From Enoplosus armatus (Eukaryota; Chordata; Actinopteri; Centrarchiformes; Enoplosidae), in contig NC_092191.1 of assembly GCF_043641665.1 (NCBI RefSeq), positions 20,491,501 through 20,555,500 of the forward strand: a stretch of 64,000 nt of DNA. Reading direction: 5' to 3'. The notes beneath the pieces are model-generated. The model saw nothing but the letters and a program-made list of their open reading frames with translations. It was not told the origin of the DNA and searched no databases. The translations under genes were made by a program, and so were the position numbers. Below, piece after piece: positions 46,322 to 59,110 of this stretch (positions within the stretch are counted from its first letter, which is position 1; every line of letters begins with the position of its first letter).

Positions 46322-46742
46322 GGCACTGCCAGGGGCGTGTCCATGGGGTGGCCTGGGGTGGTTTGATTGGCTATCTGCCCGTTCAGAGACAGAACCTTGT
46401 TTGACGAGTATTTTTGAATGTGCATTGTTTTCTTTCGTGTGTAGCCCTCTTTTGTAGGAACTATTTCCTGTGGAGGACTTGAAGAATAAAATATGGAAGC
46501 TTTACTATTACATTGGTAAGGTTGCCACTCTGTTGCGTAGCGAGGTCTATTTATTGCATGATAATGTATACACAGGATTAGTAAGAAACTGTAAGACACA
46601 GTAACGTTAGTAATTAAAGTAGACCTGAGAAATGATAAATGAATGCTATTCTGACGTGTGTGCATGTACTTCATGCCACCCCTGCATAAGTTGGTAGCCC
46701 ACTTGGGTCTCAAAAAAGTCTGGACATGCCACTGGGCACTGC
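46322..46742. mobile_element. hAT-type non-autonomous element with exact 8-bp target duplication
   Basis: The 405-bp element at 46330-46734 starts CAGGGGCGTGTCCA and ends, as reverse complement, CAGTGGCATGTCCA, 12 of 14 bases matching. GGCACTGC directly flanks both ends (46322-46329 and 46735-46742), an exact 8-bp target duplication as hAT transposases make. There is no coding capacity for a transposase. The intact duplication suggests a fairly recent insertion. Confidence 0.92.
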
Positions 46743-47838
46743 GTTATGAAAGCCAGATTAAACCTAATGAACTGTGTCTTCTTTCAAAAAGGGATGACGT
46801 TACAGGTCTCAAAGGGCACGTTACTGCCATCTGTTGAAATCTAGGTAGTACTGCATGCAAGGTCAATCCGAGACCTGTTCGCCCGAATTGTTCAGTTCGG
46901 GGACGTCCGTGGCCGCCATGACACTGGTGTTGACTGGATTTAAGTTGGCTACAATGAAATGAGTTCTGACGTGGCGACGTTCAAATCCAAATACCACTTT
47001 TCCAGTTGAGTCTCGATTTCGTACGTAATGAAGAGCATTTCTGGTGTGACATATTTACGTAACAAGGCACAGAAGAGTTTTGCTTTTTGACGTTCATGTT
47101 GTGGAGTACAGGATCGAGGCAACATGCTTTTTCGCCTTGCATTCACAATGAATGGGCATTAAAAACCCTGCTTATTCCGCCGAGTATTTTCGTATTTGAT
47201 GACGTGTAACTGCTACATTTCTCATCATAACGTCTAAACTATTGAAGTAACACACAAATGAAATGTGGAAATCTCAAGAACAAACATTAATAATACAAAT
47301 TCAAATTTATTGAGCAGGATTTACAGGGGAGCCATGGAAGGCACTGCCTACCTTGCGCGCCGCTGCTGGAACAAAATGTAATCTCAGACCTGATGAAGCG
47401 CACGCTCGGACGGCCAATCCTGGTTCATCCCCCTTACACTGTCGCCGTGACAATGTGCGCCCGTCAGTGGGTAACCACGGCGATGGGAGAGTGCTGCACA
47501 AGCACTTAGCAGGCCCCATGTGACATTGATCACATCTACATGACCTGTTGAACAGATGGACAGCAGCAAGGACTGTTTGTGTGTGTGTGTGTGTGTGCCA
47601 TTCTGAAGCATGTGATCATACGTTTATGTGTGTTTGCCCTTGTATTTGCATGTCTGTGTCTGTTGTCTGTTTATCAATGTTGAGCAGACAATAAGAGGAA
47701 GCAACTCCAGCCGTGGATCAACGGCTGACACCATTAAAGCTAAACCAGCTTCCTGTTTAACACTCTTCCACGGCAACTAGCAACTTTTTTGCAACTTTTT
47801 TGCAACTTTTGTCGTCATTACTAAAAATGTCATTAATG
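46743..47838. other. intergenic, no gene seen
   Basis: A short TG run lies at 47578-47597. No coding frame can be supported. Confidence 0.5.
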
Positions 47839-47895
47839 GCATAGTTTTGGGAAATACACTTGTTTGTTTTCTTGCCAAAAATGAGATAAGAAGAT
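47839..47895 (+). mobile_element. palindromic fish MITE-like repeat, short fragment
   Basis: GCATAGTTTTGGGAAATACA followed by TTTCTTGCCAAAAATGAGAT and AAGAAGAT matches one end of the family at 15029-15347 and 38729-39164. Confidence 0.5.
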
Positions 47896-50800
47896 CTATA
47901 TTGTCTATCTATATTTATCGATATATAGCTATACTGATTCTGTGTAAAAGTCAAGCACCCACACAGGGTTTCGTGAGAAGACCTTTGTTCATCAAAACGC
48001 CACAACGAAGACGACACAGGAGATTCCAGTGTGTGGGGACACTTACTAATACAACATAAACAAGCATACTGTGCATATGCAGAATCAATACGTCTGCACA
48101 ATAACAATACTTTTTAAGGACCGGGGGTTAATGCGTGTCATTGTTCTCAGTTTTGATACTCATGCAGTTTCTTTGGTTTGATTAGGCAGAAGACATGACG
48201 TAAGAAAACCCACAAAGATTAATATCAAAACAAGAGCCCATACCATATCTTCGGAAACTAACACACACACACACACACAGGCTTTCCTACATTACCAACA
48301 GTGGACTATTATTTTACAACAACCCAAGTGTGGACAGCTGTTTCTGTTCAATTTGAAAAAACAAAAATAGAACAGAGCATTCTTAAGGTCTTTTGAAATG
48401 CAAATATACTTAAAAAAAAAACATGTTGTCCAAGGAAATTCCAAGAGGGGACTTGCAACCCTGAAGAGGCGACCTCAACAGCCTGCAGTATCCAGCCACT
48501 TTACTTTAAAAAAAAGTAAGGGTATGAACTTTAACCAGATGGTTTTACATGACATGATTTTAACATGATTTAAGACAGCGGACCTCCAAAATGTCCCCAA
48601 TGTTTTAACGACGCGGAGGGCCACTGTTATGATACGTACGCAAGTGCACACACACTCACGGACATAGAAAAGAACTAAAGATACAGATATCTTAAACCCA
48701 GTCAATGTAAAAAAAAAATTCCATACCTCTAAGTAAGATTATTTTTACACGTTTGGTTTTGCGTACATTTGTGGTACACGTGTGTGTGAACCCTACACAC
48801 AGTGAGCAGGTGTCAAGATGAGATTGTGCGTCATTGTGTGGTCTCTCTCCTCGGCACACACACACACACACACTCCCTGAACCAGCTGAGTGCAGCCTCT
48901 AAACCACAGGCGTGACTCACCATGCTGTTGTTATTCCTGTTGTTGTTCACGGGCCCCTCTGTTCTTGCACAGCCCTCACCTTTGCACTACTGTCTCCCCG
49001 GGGTGAGCGAGCATTTCTATGCACTCCCTGCCCTCCCTCCCTCTCGCTGTCTCTCCCCTGGATTTTCCTTCTCGTTGTCTTTTATCTCGAGCTGGAGCGG
49101 GCTTCCTGCCTAACAATTGGAGGAACCCGGCAGTCAGAGGTGTCACGCTCTCGCATCTCACTGTATCTCTGTCGCATGCTTAGATAAAGCACACACACTC
49201 ACACACTGCAGGCATTGGCAGACAGCTGGCGAGGTGAGGGATTTCTGCAGGAAGCGCCGGTTCCCGTTCAGGAGTTCATGGATGGCGACCGCTCCAACCC
49301 GGGGAGTTAGTGCGTGTTCAATTTAGAATAGCTCCGCTTTACAATAGCTTCAAAAGTACAGTTGGGTATCACGTGATTTCACTGCAGTGTTTGTTATCGC
49401 AGCAAGAGGGCTGTTTATTGGTTTTCAGAAACTTAAAGGACACTTCCAATTTATTACAGCCTACAACTGGGATATTTTTTGTAGGATGGTTATGATAAAA
49501 TTGCACTCCAAAGGTAATGTTATAGGACATGCAACAACTACAAAGAACAGTGTGGACAGGACAAGAAACACTGATCTGTCAGGCAATCCCAAAGTTTGCT
49601 CAACTCGTGTGGAAGAGAAAACGAAAGCGAACGGTAGAATCATTACCACTGTAATCATCCAGAGCAGTTTACAGACCAACTTCCTGGTTCAACTCGGACC
49701 TACCGTACTTGCTGTAGTTGCACATGCACAGTTTTCTTGCACATTGAGGCCTAGGGGCCATTTCCATGGTTGCTTGGGGGCTCGGGAAGTCTGCGAGGTG
49801 ACCATATCAGAAGAATGGTAACCCTGTTCAATGACGATATATAGAGGAATGGACAGAGTGTCAAAGCAGCGTATTAACTGTGGGCTAAACTGTGTCCGCT
49901 GTGTCGTCCCACCAGTCAGCGGTTTCATGCAGGGATATTAACTGCATCATTTTTGCATCATCTTATCAACTGCAGCCGGGAATGCACGTCAAACAAGCAG
50001 ACAATAACTTTACAACGTGTCACAACCAGACCTTTTAAAATATGGTCACATTTGAAATAAAACGTACGGTTGCCCGTACTGTAGAAGCTGTCTAACAGCA
50101 TTTGAAACCTCCACACCCCACACCTTTAGTGGGTCCGACGAGCTCTTTAACTTTCCGAAACTGCCAATCTCACATTCACATTCCTCTCTCTCAAACTCTC
50201 ACTCAACAACTTTGTCACTTTTTGTCCACGCAGTGCAACTCCATGATCTGCGAGCGCCGTCTTGTTTATCATCTGACTGCGTGTGTGTCCTACCCCCACT
50301 ATTGTTTCAGTGAGGTTGCTATGTTCCCAGATCTCATTTGCCATATTCACTCATCATCATAACGTTTCTAATGGCCAAAACTGTGAAGGTAAGACCCAAG
50401 TTGGAAACCAGAGTGTGGCAGACATACAGATAGATAGATAGAAGAGTTTAGACAACAGAGGTATAAAAAGGCCTGAACTCTCACTGTGTTTTCAGACCAC
50501 TGGTTGAGGTTAGGGGAAATCCTACAGCCGCTCCGTTGGACGGCACTTTGTTTATCAGCTACATTTTCTACAGCCGTCTGCAGCGGTCATGGTGACTGTG
50601 TAAAGTTTGTCTTTTCTAAGTTGTGGGTAGCCAAGTCCTGAATGGCTTTCTGTGTTTGCGTGTGTTTGTCTCGATGCTATAAGTGATTATACTTACAGCA
50701 ACTAAAAGTTAAATGTGCTTTTTAAATAATTCATTTCATGGGAAAACAGAGTCGTAACAACTCATGACTGACCTTACCTAACACAGTCACACAGAATCAG

Positions 50801-51180
50801 CGCACAGAGTGTACACACACACACACATTGGAAAACAGCTGGAGCTTGCCCTGGGTCCAGTGGTCCACTGTGTTGATTGACGGCTGCTTTAACAGGCCGT
50901 GATTGGCTCTAATCTCACCTGGGATGGGCCACGCTGACCACCGCCTGCGTTAACAACACTTGACACACACACACACACACACACACTCATACACACACCT
51001 ACCTAACCCCCTGCCTCTCTACACTAACAATACCCCCTCAATGTCTCAAACTGTGTCCCTCCAAATTTCGGCCATCCCACGTTCATTTGGAAATGAAGAC
51101 ATTCTGTTTGATCTGCATAGGAATTTCCCTCTCTCCCATCTCTAGGACAGAGGGAGAGAGAGTCGCACAATGTACCAGTT
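47896..51180. other. intergenic with short CA tracts
   Basis: CA runs lie at 48260-48280, 48855-48872, 50813-50826 and 50963-50986. The 144-codon frame at 49387-49821 has no recognised domain and no splice context, so I do not call it a gene. Confidence 0.5.
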
Positions 51181-51610
51181 AAAAAGACTTGGTCTTCATT
51201 GAAACTGGGCCCTCTAAACTCCCTGTAGAGCCCCCAGGGCCCCCATTACGGTTCTGGCCTCTATAGAAGGAGCTGCGGCGCTGAACACTGGGCCTCCTTG
51301 TATTCTCCCGGTGCCCCAGCCGAGAGCCATTGACAAGCCCCACAATGTCCCGAGCGTTCCTTTACAGTAGAGAAGGGCTCTTTTCTCTAAAGGGTGGCTC
51401 GGGACTCAGAGAGGTGGACCTACTTTTTCACAAGGAGCCCTCTCCAATAGAGGCATCTGCAATCTGTTGCTTGCCCCCAGCCCGGTCCAGCCCCTTCTCC
51501 CCTTCAGCTCCTTTTTTATTGCAAACCGGCCGCGAACAAGGACAAATCGACCATGAATTCCTCAGCGCCTGGCAGGCACTGCCCGCTCCAGCTCTGTAAA
51601 CCCTCGCTCC
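51181..51610. other. candidate conserved non-coding block
   Basis: The segment is low-copy, compositionally balanced and free of simple repeats. It has several ordered motifs (GGGCCCTCTAAACTCCC, GAGAGCCATTGACAAGCCC, GAGCCCTCTCCAATAGAGG). It resembles deeply conserved regulatory sequence, but this is an impression from texture only. Confidence 0.3.
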
Positions 51611-52519
51611 TTTTCTCTTGTACGCTCCCCTCTCTCTGAGCATTCAATCCCCCTCCCTCGCTCTCTTACTCTGTCGTACTCTTTTGTGTACAAAAAAAGC
51701 CCTGAAGGCCTGTTTTTTCCTAAACTACCCTTTTACTTCTGTCCCGCTCCCTCCTCATGTGTATCTTTCAACTGCTTCCCACTCTCTCTCCGGGAGTGAA
51801 GTGGCGAATACAGGAGGTGAGAGGGCTAACGAACAGAGTTCCCAATAAAAGGCCTTTATACAGAGCTGATGAATGGGAATCTGTTTTACAGGGCATCCAC
51901 CCATCTACCAGCAACTCCATCCCATGTCCCTTTCTCCCCTGTGCACATATTTATTAATAATATTTTATTGCATTTTTATTGTCAGTATTATATTCATGCT
52001 TCTCGGCTTGCAGTGCTTGCTTTCTCTATATTTTCTACTTAATATGTTTATTGTCACTAATATACCAATGCAAATCCCTTGCATGTGAAAACCTACTTGG
52101 CAATAAACTTGATTGTGAGTCTGATAAATACAGATATGAGACAAACGGGGAACTATCCTGAACACACGGCGTGTTATAGTTTGCTGACGACACTGTACTG
52201 AAATTGTACCATGCCCTTACGAGGGCCTTAATGTGGAAAAACTTTGATTTCACTTTTGGAAATTCTTTTGAAAAGTCAAGAAATGTGCAAACTGAAAAAT
52301 GTTGAATATAAAATGAAGCCGTGCAAGAGCACGTCCGACTGTCCACCATGCTGTCAATAGGTGTCTGTCTATCAGTATGTCTGTCTTCCTGTCTGTCTGT
52401 AAAGGAACTTCCACGTAGCGGCTTGGCTGCTGAGGGCCACATAATAGCTGCTGTATAATGGGACCACAGGCTCAAAGGAGGCTCTTTCAAGGCAGAGCAC
52501 CATTTCAATCCACCTGTTT

Positions 52520-52553
52520 TCCTCCTCCTCCTCCTCCTCCTCCTCCTCCTCCT
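52520..52553. repeat. (CTC)n trinucleotide repeat
   Basis: About eleven CTC units, read as poly-Glu on the minus strand. It is not coding. Confidence 0.95.
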
Positions 52554-52559
52554 CCACCC

Positions 52560-53328
52560 TCACATCCTTCCTTTGCAGAGGAGCAGCATGCAGTTCAGGC
52601 GGCTGTATAGCTTGCTGTATGGCCTCTGATCACACATAGAAGCACACACAGAGAAACTGGCTGTTTAACATCAAAGCTGACATGCAGTCCACATATAGCA
52701 ACGATGTGAAGTTTTGCCAGTCTAGCTGTCCAGCATAACAGATGGAAGTTCAAATTTACATTCAAATACAACAGGTGTCAGGCAGCTTGTATGGCACGAC
52801 GGGTGAAAAGTTGCTTTTCCAGATGATAATGAATAAAGATTTTTGTTATTTTGTCATGCATACCACGTCATGTGTCCAGACTACAAGGGCTTACAAGACC
52901 CCACGAGTGAATATACCAGATACACAATGCAGCACATACATGTGAAAATTATATTTCCAGACCTTTATGTCTATAGCAAAATGCATTCATTGCTAATACA
53001 TCATATCTATTCATTCATTTTTTATTTTAGTTGCAAGGAACCATGTCCAATATTAAACATAAATGCTTTTGTACCAGAGTTAGCTTAAAGCTAATCTTCG
53101 GAACGACACCAAACTGAGACTGGACAAACAAGACAGGAACCCTAATACACGTAAAAGTGGACCTACAAGAGAACTCAAAGCAAAGAATGAATGAACTGTC
53201 CATCTCGCCTTCTTCGTCAAGCTTTTGAGACAAACACATCCAACTCAAAGCAGCATGAAATGACACAACATTTGACATGCAATGACCTCATAAAGTTGAC
53301 GCGGCTAACATGTAGATCCAATGTTCAG
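52560..53328. other. intergenic, no gene seen
   Basis: AT-rich non-coding sequence without recognisable features. Confidence 0.5.
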
Positions 53329-53470
53329 TCTCCTTTTAGATCTGTTTTGGTCCGTTATGTTCACCAGCTAGCCGCTAACTTTGTCTGAAAAATGAGGCTG
53401 GTGAGAACAGTGAGGGTGGACCTGAACGGTACAACAACAGATGCTAAACAGTTCTGTAGAGCTGAGGGGA
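53329..53470 (+). mobile_element. dispersed fish repeat, copy A
   Basis: TCTCCTTTTAGATCTGTTTT and TATGTTCACCAGCTAGCCGC, then TAACTTTGTCTG, align in order with 59631-59745, where a longer version occurs. This is therefore a repeat with at least two copies here. Confidence 0.7.
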
Positions 53471-53779
53471 ACCACGGAGCGCTCCCTTTCACATTACTCG
53501 TAGTCATTTGATCCACAATATAATAATTATAGCAGCTTGAAAGACACCTAAAGTAAATTCCCAATTTCTGATCAGGTGGCATGCGGCATTTACTGTTAAT
53601 TACATTGAACCATTAGAGAAGGCATGAATGTGATCCAACTGAATAACATGAAGAGCTAATGCCGCATGGAAACACACCCACAGACGCGCACATACACATG
53701 TGTACATGTGTGATCCCACACGTGGCCCTACGGTTAATGCAAGCGCTCCACAAACGCAGGACCTTGGTCACACAAGCCC

Positions 53780-54500
53780 TCTGTCAAGGCCACTCTCATT
53801 GTCTTTCCTCCTCCCTCGCCCGCTGTAAAGCCCAGGGGATCCAGTCATCCAAGGCCACTCCTCTGCGCACATCTGCTGTGCTGGACAGCCAGGCTGGCAG
53901 GCGAGGCGAGGGGGCCGATTTTGGGGCCCGGCCGTCAGGGGTACTTGGCTTTGGAAAGGCTGGGGGGCTGGCGGCTGGCGGGGAGGGGTGGGGGTGAGAT
54001 GCCTCAGAGCAGTGTGCGGGCTTCCATGGAGATACTGTCTTACAGTGTTTACAACCTCCCAATAGCGTGTCCGACCTCTCCTCCCCATCCCTCTATCCCT
54101 CCACAGGCCCACTGTGTCCTTCCTCTTCTAATGTAAATGTCGGGGGCTGGCAGGCCGATGAGTGCGAGGGTGAGTAACTTGTTTTGGTGATTCTCTGCCT
54201 TCCCTCTGTGTTGGAGCGCTGCTTTACGGCGTCAGCCTTTCATTTTATAACTCTCTCTCTATCTTTTCTCTCGGTTTTATAAGAGGTTCTGTTCGTCCGG
54301 GCCTGCTGCCCGCCAAAGGCTGGTGTTAGTGCCATCGGGTATTCACACCGCCACCTATTAAAGTGAGTGAAAGGTGGCAGGGCTTAGAAGTGCTGTCTGG
54401 CCCCCGAGCAGTGGGCACCTGGCAGCGTCCATGTGCCAGCCTGGACACCAGGCCAAAAACATCCATCTGACCAAGTCATTTAGTCTACAACTGTCCTAAA
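53780..54500. other. GC-rich candidate regulatory block
   Basis: The region is GC-rich, low-copy and free of microsatellites. It has motifs such as TTATAAGAGGTTCTGTTCG and CCACCTATTAAAGTGAGTG. Frames here on both strands are proline/alanine-rich without domains. It may be a regulatory element cluster. Confidence 0.3.
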
Positions 54501-54943
54501 CAGTAAAGATCGTGCTCCATTTCTCGAACAGGATAAAACAATTGAACACGTTTGTGGAGACAGCATCTACACGTGAGCAAAGGTGTTTCTCAGCAATCTG
54601 CTCGTCATGGTGTCTTTAAAAAGAGGTTTGCTTTCTTTGAGCACAGCAAAGATGACAATCTTCTGGAATGCTTTTTCATGGATTAGCCTGCAGCTCCTAC
54701 CAAGAAGAAATCAAACCAAATTAAAGATTTGGCTGGAAGCAAATCAATCTGTGGGCTGAGGGCGGTGACTCACAGGCCTGTCTGAGACTGATGGTTTGAA
54801 TATGCGAGATAGCGAGGGAAGGAACAATGAGCCGAGTGAGAGACTGTTTAAACTACAGTGAGTCATTTCTCTGCACTTTCCTTTCTGAGAGTTATCGGCT
54901 TCGCAATAACTCACCTACAGTTATACAGTCAAAGGGAGAAAAA
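54501..54943. other. intergenic, no gene seen
   Basis: Ordinary non-coding DNA with no recognised repeat termini. Confidence 0.5.

Positions 54944-54990
<47 letters not shown>
54944..54990. repeat. (CA)n microsatellite
   Basis: An uninterrupted CA run of about 47 bases. Confidence 0.95.
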
Positions 54991-54991
<1 letters not shown>

Positions 54992-55140
54992 ATTCAGGAA
55001 GCTAGACAACTAGCAGACTGCTGATTGATTTCTGTGGGTAAGAACAGAAACACCTGACCATTAGTGGAGAATGAGGGGTGGAGCCCGAACAGAGGGGCTT
55101 TTTACAAGCCCAGTGTGAATGACAACAACACCAGGGAGCC

Positions 55141-55172
<32 letters not shown>

Positions 55173-55252
55173 GTGTGTGTGTGAGACAGAGGGGGAATCT
55201 GGAGGAGTGTGTCTATGTGGGCAGAGACAGAAAAAAAAGAGGAAACTTTCAC

Positions 55253-55283
<31 letters not shown>

Positions 55284-55425
55284 ACCTGCATGTGTGTGTG
55301 TGTGTATTTATGGTGTGTGTGGGAGAGGAGGGGGCTCTCATCATTCCCATCAGTCCAGCTGTGCCTCTTTTTATCCGCACTTCCGAAGCCCATCAAGTTT
55401 GCTTTTTCACGCCCCCCAACCCTAT

Positions 55426-55470
<45 letters not shown>

Positions 55471-55480
55471 CACACACTCT
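55141..55480. repeat. microsatellite cluster (TG)n, (TG)n, (CA)n
   Basis: TG at 55141-55183 and 55253-55278 and CA at 55427-55480 lie within 340 bases. The long Cys-Val and His-Thr frames across them are artefacts. Confidence 0.95.
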
Positions 55481-55778
55481 TCCCCACCAGCGCACTTGAC
55501 AGAATCTCGGTCTAGCGCTGCACATCAAAGGCGGAGTGAGGAGAAGCAGCCTCGTTGAAGGAGGGAAGGAGAGGAGAACCTCCTCCTGCCTCCATCTCAC
55601 AGGACCCCCCGCTCGCCTCTTTTGTTGTGTCACTTTTTCTTTTCTCCCCTCCCTCCTTCGCTCTTTTTCCCCCCTACCTATCCTATTCATTTAGGAGACT
55701 GTACAAAAAAAAAAGGGACCCCCAAGTTCATAAAGGGCCCCGGCTCTGCTCAGGGGTCCATTGTGGGACTGGGAAGGT

Positions 55779-55800
55779 GGTGGTGGTGGTGGTGGTGGTG
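55779..55800. repeat. (GGT)n trinucleotide repeat
   Basis: About seven GGT units, followed by poly-G at 55802-55810. Confidence 0.9.
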
Positions 55801-56199
55801 AGGGGGGGGGTAAAAATCAATATGCCCGCACACAGGGTGCAATGCTGGGCCTTTCTGTCTGGTCGTAAGGGAATACGGGAGAAAAGGAAGGGACAGTGTG
55901 AGGGAATGATAGCTTTATGACGGAATGAGCAGGGAAACGAGGTGAAAGGCTGCGTTGCCTCCGACAGGGCGGCTCTCAGAGTAAGAAACAGAAGTAGAGT
56001 TTAACAAGAAATGATCACCAAGGTTTCTGTGAAGCTGGTAAACCAAAAAAGTGTGAAAAAGGCTACCTCTGCTAATGCTAGCCTGTACTGCTGCTCTATT
56101 GGAAGATTTTTTTTATTTTTGGACAAAGTAAGTAGGACTGTGTTGTTGTGAGTGAAGTTTGTTGTCTGTAGTAGTGTCCATAGCATGTGCTCCACCTTT

Positions 56200-56360
56200 T
56201 GCCAGCAATCCCAAAATGCGTCAGATTTGATGCTACAATGTGCAAAGGGCATGCAACAATGCAAGCTGAGATTTCGGACGGGTTTTTAGCATCACATTTG
56301 ACGCATTGCATTTTGGGATTGTTATCATGATGATTCAGTGTCCGAAATCTCAATGCACTG
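56200..56360. mobile_element. MITE-like relic with two inverted-repeat pairs
   Basis: Arms at 56207-56223 and 56299-56320 pair (AATCCCAAAATGCGTCA against its complement with a 5-base insertion). A second pair, GAGATTTCGGAC at 56268-56279 and GTCCGAAATCTC at 56340-56351, is perfect. The TCCGAAATC and CACTATAGAGTA motifs are typical of a fish MITE family that I know from memory. Confidence 0.55.
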
Positions 56361-56399
56361 CTCACTATAGAGTAAACTGCAGCGTTTCGAAGGGAATAG

Positions 56400-57060
56400 T
56401 ATGTTCTAGCAGAACAAGCGCAGATGGAGCTAATAACAGCTAAACGGAATTCACCCATTGTTAATGGTGTTGGTTGAACCTACTATGACGCGTTAAAATG
56501 CTTACTCTTCAAAAAAAGGACACACGGATCAAATTAATTCATTTCACTGGATTGTGACTCAGTCCAACGAGCGTCAGACAAGTCAGGCCGTTCCTTTGAT
56601 TGTTTTTATTTATGACCGATACCCGAAGCTGTATGAAATAAAAGAGTACAGAGAGACATTCCTCTCACAATAAGCCATGTCAAATTTTGGAAATAGTAAG
56701 AGTGTATGGCGGTGATGCAGACCAACAACACAACAACACAAAGTTGTTTGACAAAAAAACGCAGTGACGAGAGTGTGTTTACTGTAAGAGCGAAGCCGAG
56801 CTCCTCTGGAAACGATTAGTTGAGCTCATAGAACACGTGCTAATAGACGGTGCCCATTTTAGATCTCTGAGATGAAAAACTGATGATTTCCCATTAATGA
56901 CTGAGTCAACCGGCTGTTCTAAATAATGAATTACTGTAAGCGAGGGAGTCTGTTCGGGACGTGTGCATCGTGTAGGAGATATTCAAAAACAGCGGTTTTC
57001 GAGTCGCGCTACTACAGCGCGGGGGGTTTATGTGAAATATGGATAGGAACCTTGAACTTT
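56400..57060. other. intergenic, no gene seen
   Basis: Non-coding sequence without recognised features. Confidence 0.5.
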
Positions 57061-57064
57061 GTCT

Positions 57065-57108
57065 TAAAAAAAAAAAAAGAAAAAAAAAAAAAAGAGAGAG
57101 AGAGAGAG
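57065..57108. repeat. poly-A / (GA)n tract
   Basis: An A-rich tract at 57065-57093 passes into GA repeats. Confidence 0.85.
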
Positions 57109-57232
57109 ACAAGCCTGTAAATCATGTGCTCTCCAGTCACTGTCACCTCACAACTCGTGCAAATCACCTGTGGTGTTTGTCTTCGCATCACTGGAGGAAA
57201 CCTCTTCAAAAGATCTCTGGTTTGGTTTCCCT

Positions 57233-57263
<31 letters not shown>
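57233..57263. repeat. (CAG)n trinucleotide repeat
   Basis: About ten CAG units. The poly-Gln, poly-Ala and poly-Leu frames here lack any protein context. Confidence 0.95.
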
Positions 57264-57264
<1 letters not shown>

Positions 57265-57784
57265 GGCAACTGTGCAACATGCTCTGCTGTGTGCACATGA
57301 AAGACAGTGGGAGAGGGCGACAGGGGTGATGGAAAAAAGGCAGAAAAAGAGAGACTCTGCATCCCAACAAGAATGCACTAAAATAATCTATAATAAATTA
57401 GAAATGTCACATCAAAACTCTTAATTCCAATAAGGAATCATCACAGGAATCATACGCAAGAATTATGCAAAACTTCATATATGATGCTGTTTATTATTGA
57501 GTGGAAACAACCCACGTAGGAATATCATAACGATTCCATAACATATAGAAGAAAAAATACTGTTAATCTCATGTTCCACTCGGTCTGTTTGTTTAATAGG
57601 AAACTTATAAATATTGTAGTGATTTTCTCTCAAGAGGAAAGAGAGAAAGCGAGGAAGGGAAACAGAAAGAGATGAAGACGGGTTACGATAACATCAGAAC
57701 ACTGAGTCCCTTTATCTGTTGGTAAGTCTGGTTGCTGAGCAGAATGACTGGAAACCTCTGTGATGTTGCACGGATGAAACCACA

Positions 57785-57785
<1 letters not shown>

Positions 57786-57834
<49 letters not shown>

Positions 57835-58118
57835 GGCACACGTTCTCAGCGGAGCACCCACGGACACACTGCTGCAGTGTACTCCCGTTGTGCACACGCA
57901 CTGTTTTCTTGACAGGAGATGTGGAAAAAAGAAAAAAGAAAAAAGAACAGAGTGAGCACATGCGGACCCATATGAGCAGAGATTGCCACACCACATGCAA
58001 AACCACACTGTTAGCACAAAACACTACCAATGCAGGCATGCTTCCTGTACCTGGCAAAACGTGGGGCAGAGAGATCACTTCAAATACGTGCCTGTGTATG
58101 TTTACGTGCTGACTGTGG

Positions 58119-58160
<42 letters not shown>

Positions 58161-58355
58161 TGTTCCCAGGTGTGTTTACCATCCATGTCTGTGCATGTGT
58201 ATCCATTTTTCTGCGTGTACATGACGTGTCTGTGGTTGTGTTTGGGCAATGGACGCATCACATATGCACAACATCACTGTGCGAGTGGGTGCGCGCTGTC
58301 ATTCAGCCAGTGCACTGGCTCAGTGTGGGCAAACACAGCCAGACAGATGAATGAG

Positions 58356-58388
<33 letters not shown>
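57786..58388. repeat. microsatellite cluster (CA)n, (TG)n, (CA)n
   Basis: CA at 57786-57831, TG at 58122-58159 and CA at 58359-58388. A (TTGG)n run of about five units lies at 58496-58517. Confidence 0.95.
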
Positions 58389-58391
<3 letters not shown>

Positions 58392-58849
58392 CGTGCTTCC
58401 CCACCTCAAACACCCATCGAGTTGCCCTTTGCTCCCTGGGAAAACACATTTCATTACCGCCCGCTATTGGACACTCGCTAATCCTCTGGTGCGTCGGTTG
58501 GTTGGTTGGTTGGTTGGATGGTTGAGTAAGACATTGTTGTGAATGAGGACAGTCTGTACTCAACCTGCATGAGCCGAGGCTGGGATGACTCATTCACGGA
58601 CTGCACAGATGAGACATGAGATGCTGTGAAGAAACGAAGCTGTGACATAGGTGGGATTCACACACAGGCACACACGCTGACTGGATGTAGACACGCACCA
58701 GCTAAAATAATAATCTGCGTACTCCCATAGACAGGCACTGTGCCTTTTTCATTTTTCAGTGAATATTTTCATAGTCTGGACAAGGAAAAACCAAGCAAAG
58801 TTAAAGCAAGGGAGTTCTGGATTTAAGCCCAAAGTGGATTATTAGGGCT

Positions 58850-59110
58850 GCTTAAAGGGGCACTCCTTTGGTTTAATGCTGTACTTCTATGAAGTCTATG
58901 AAGAATTGGTGGAGCAGAGGAGCCAAGCTATCCTTACTTCCCTAGTATGTAGGTCAAGCTCCAAAACCACTGGATCAATCCTATACTTCCCATAATGCAA
59001 CCCTGATAGCGTCTTTCATTAGATGCTCCCTGCCTGGTGAATGCACACATCTTATAAACTCCATGTCCCCAGCTTGTAACACTCTCTGTTCAAATTTGAA
59101 GTCTCAAGGC
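58850..59110. mobile_element. possible dispersed fish repeat
   Basis: The block beginning TTAAAGGGGCACTCCTTTGG, with AAGCTCCAAAACCACTGGAT and CCTGCCTGGTGAATGCACAC, resembles a fish interspersed repeat from memory. No second copy is seen here. Confidence 0.4.

Noticed and set aside
49387..49821. 144-codon frame, the longest non-repeat frame in the desert
   Set aside because: No recognised domain, no convincing splice sites and no neighbouring exons. A frame of this length is not rare by chance in 64 kb.
55061..55690. 209-codon and overlapping frames across the 55-kb microsatellite cluster
   Set aside because: The length comes from CA/TG repeats, which are open in several frames and give His-Thr or Cys-Val strings.
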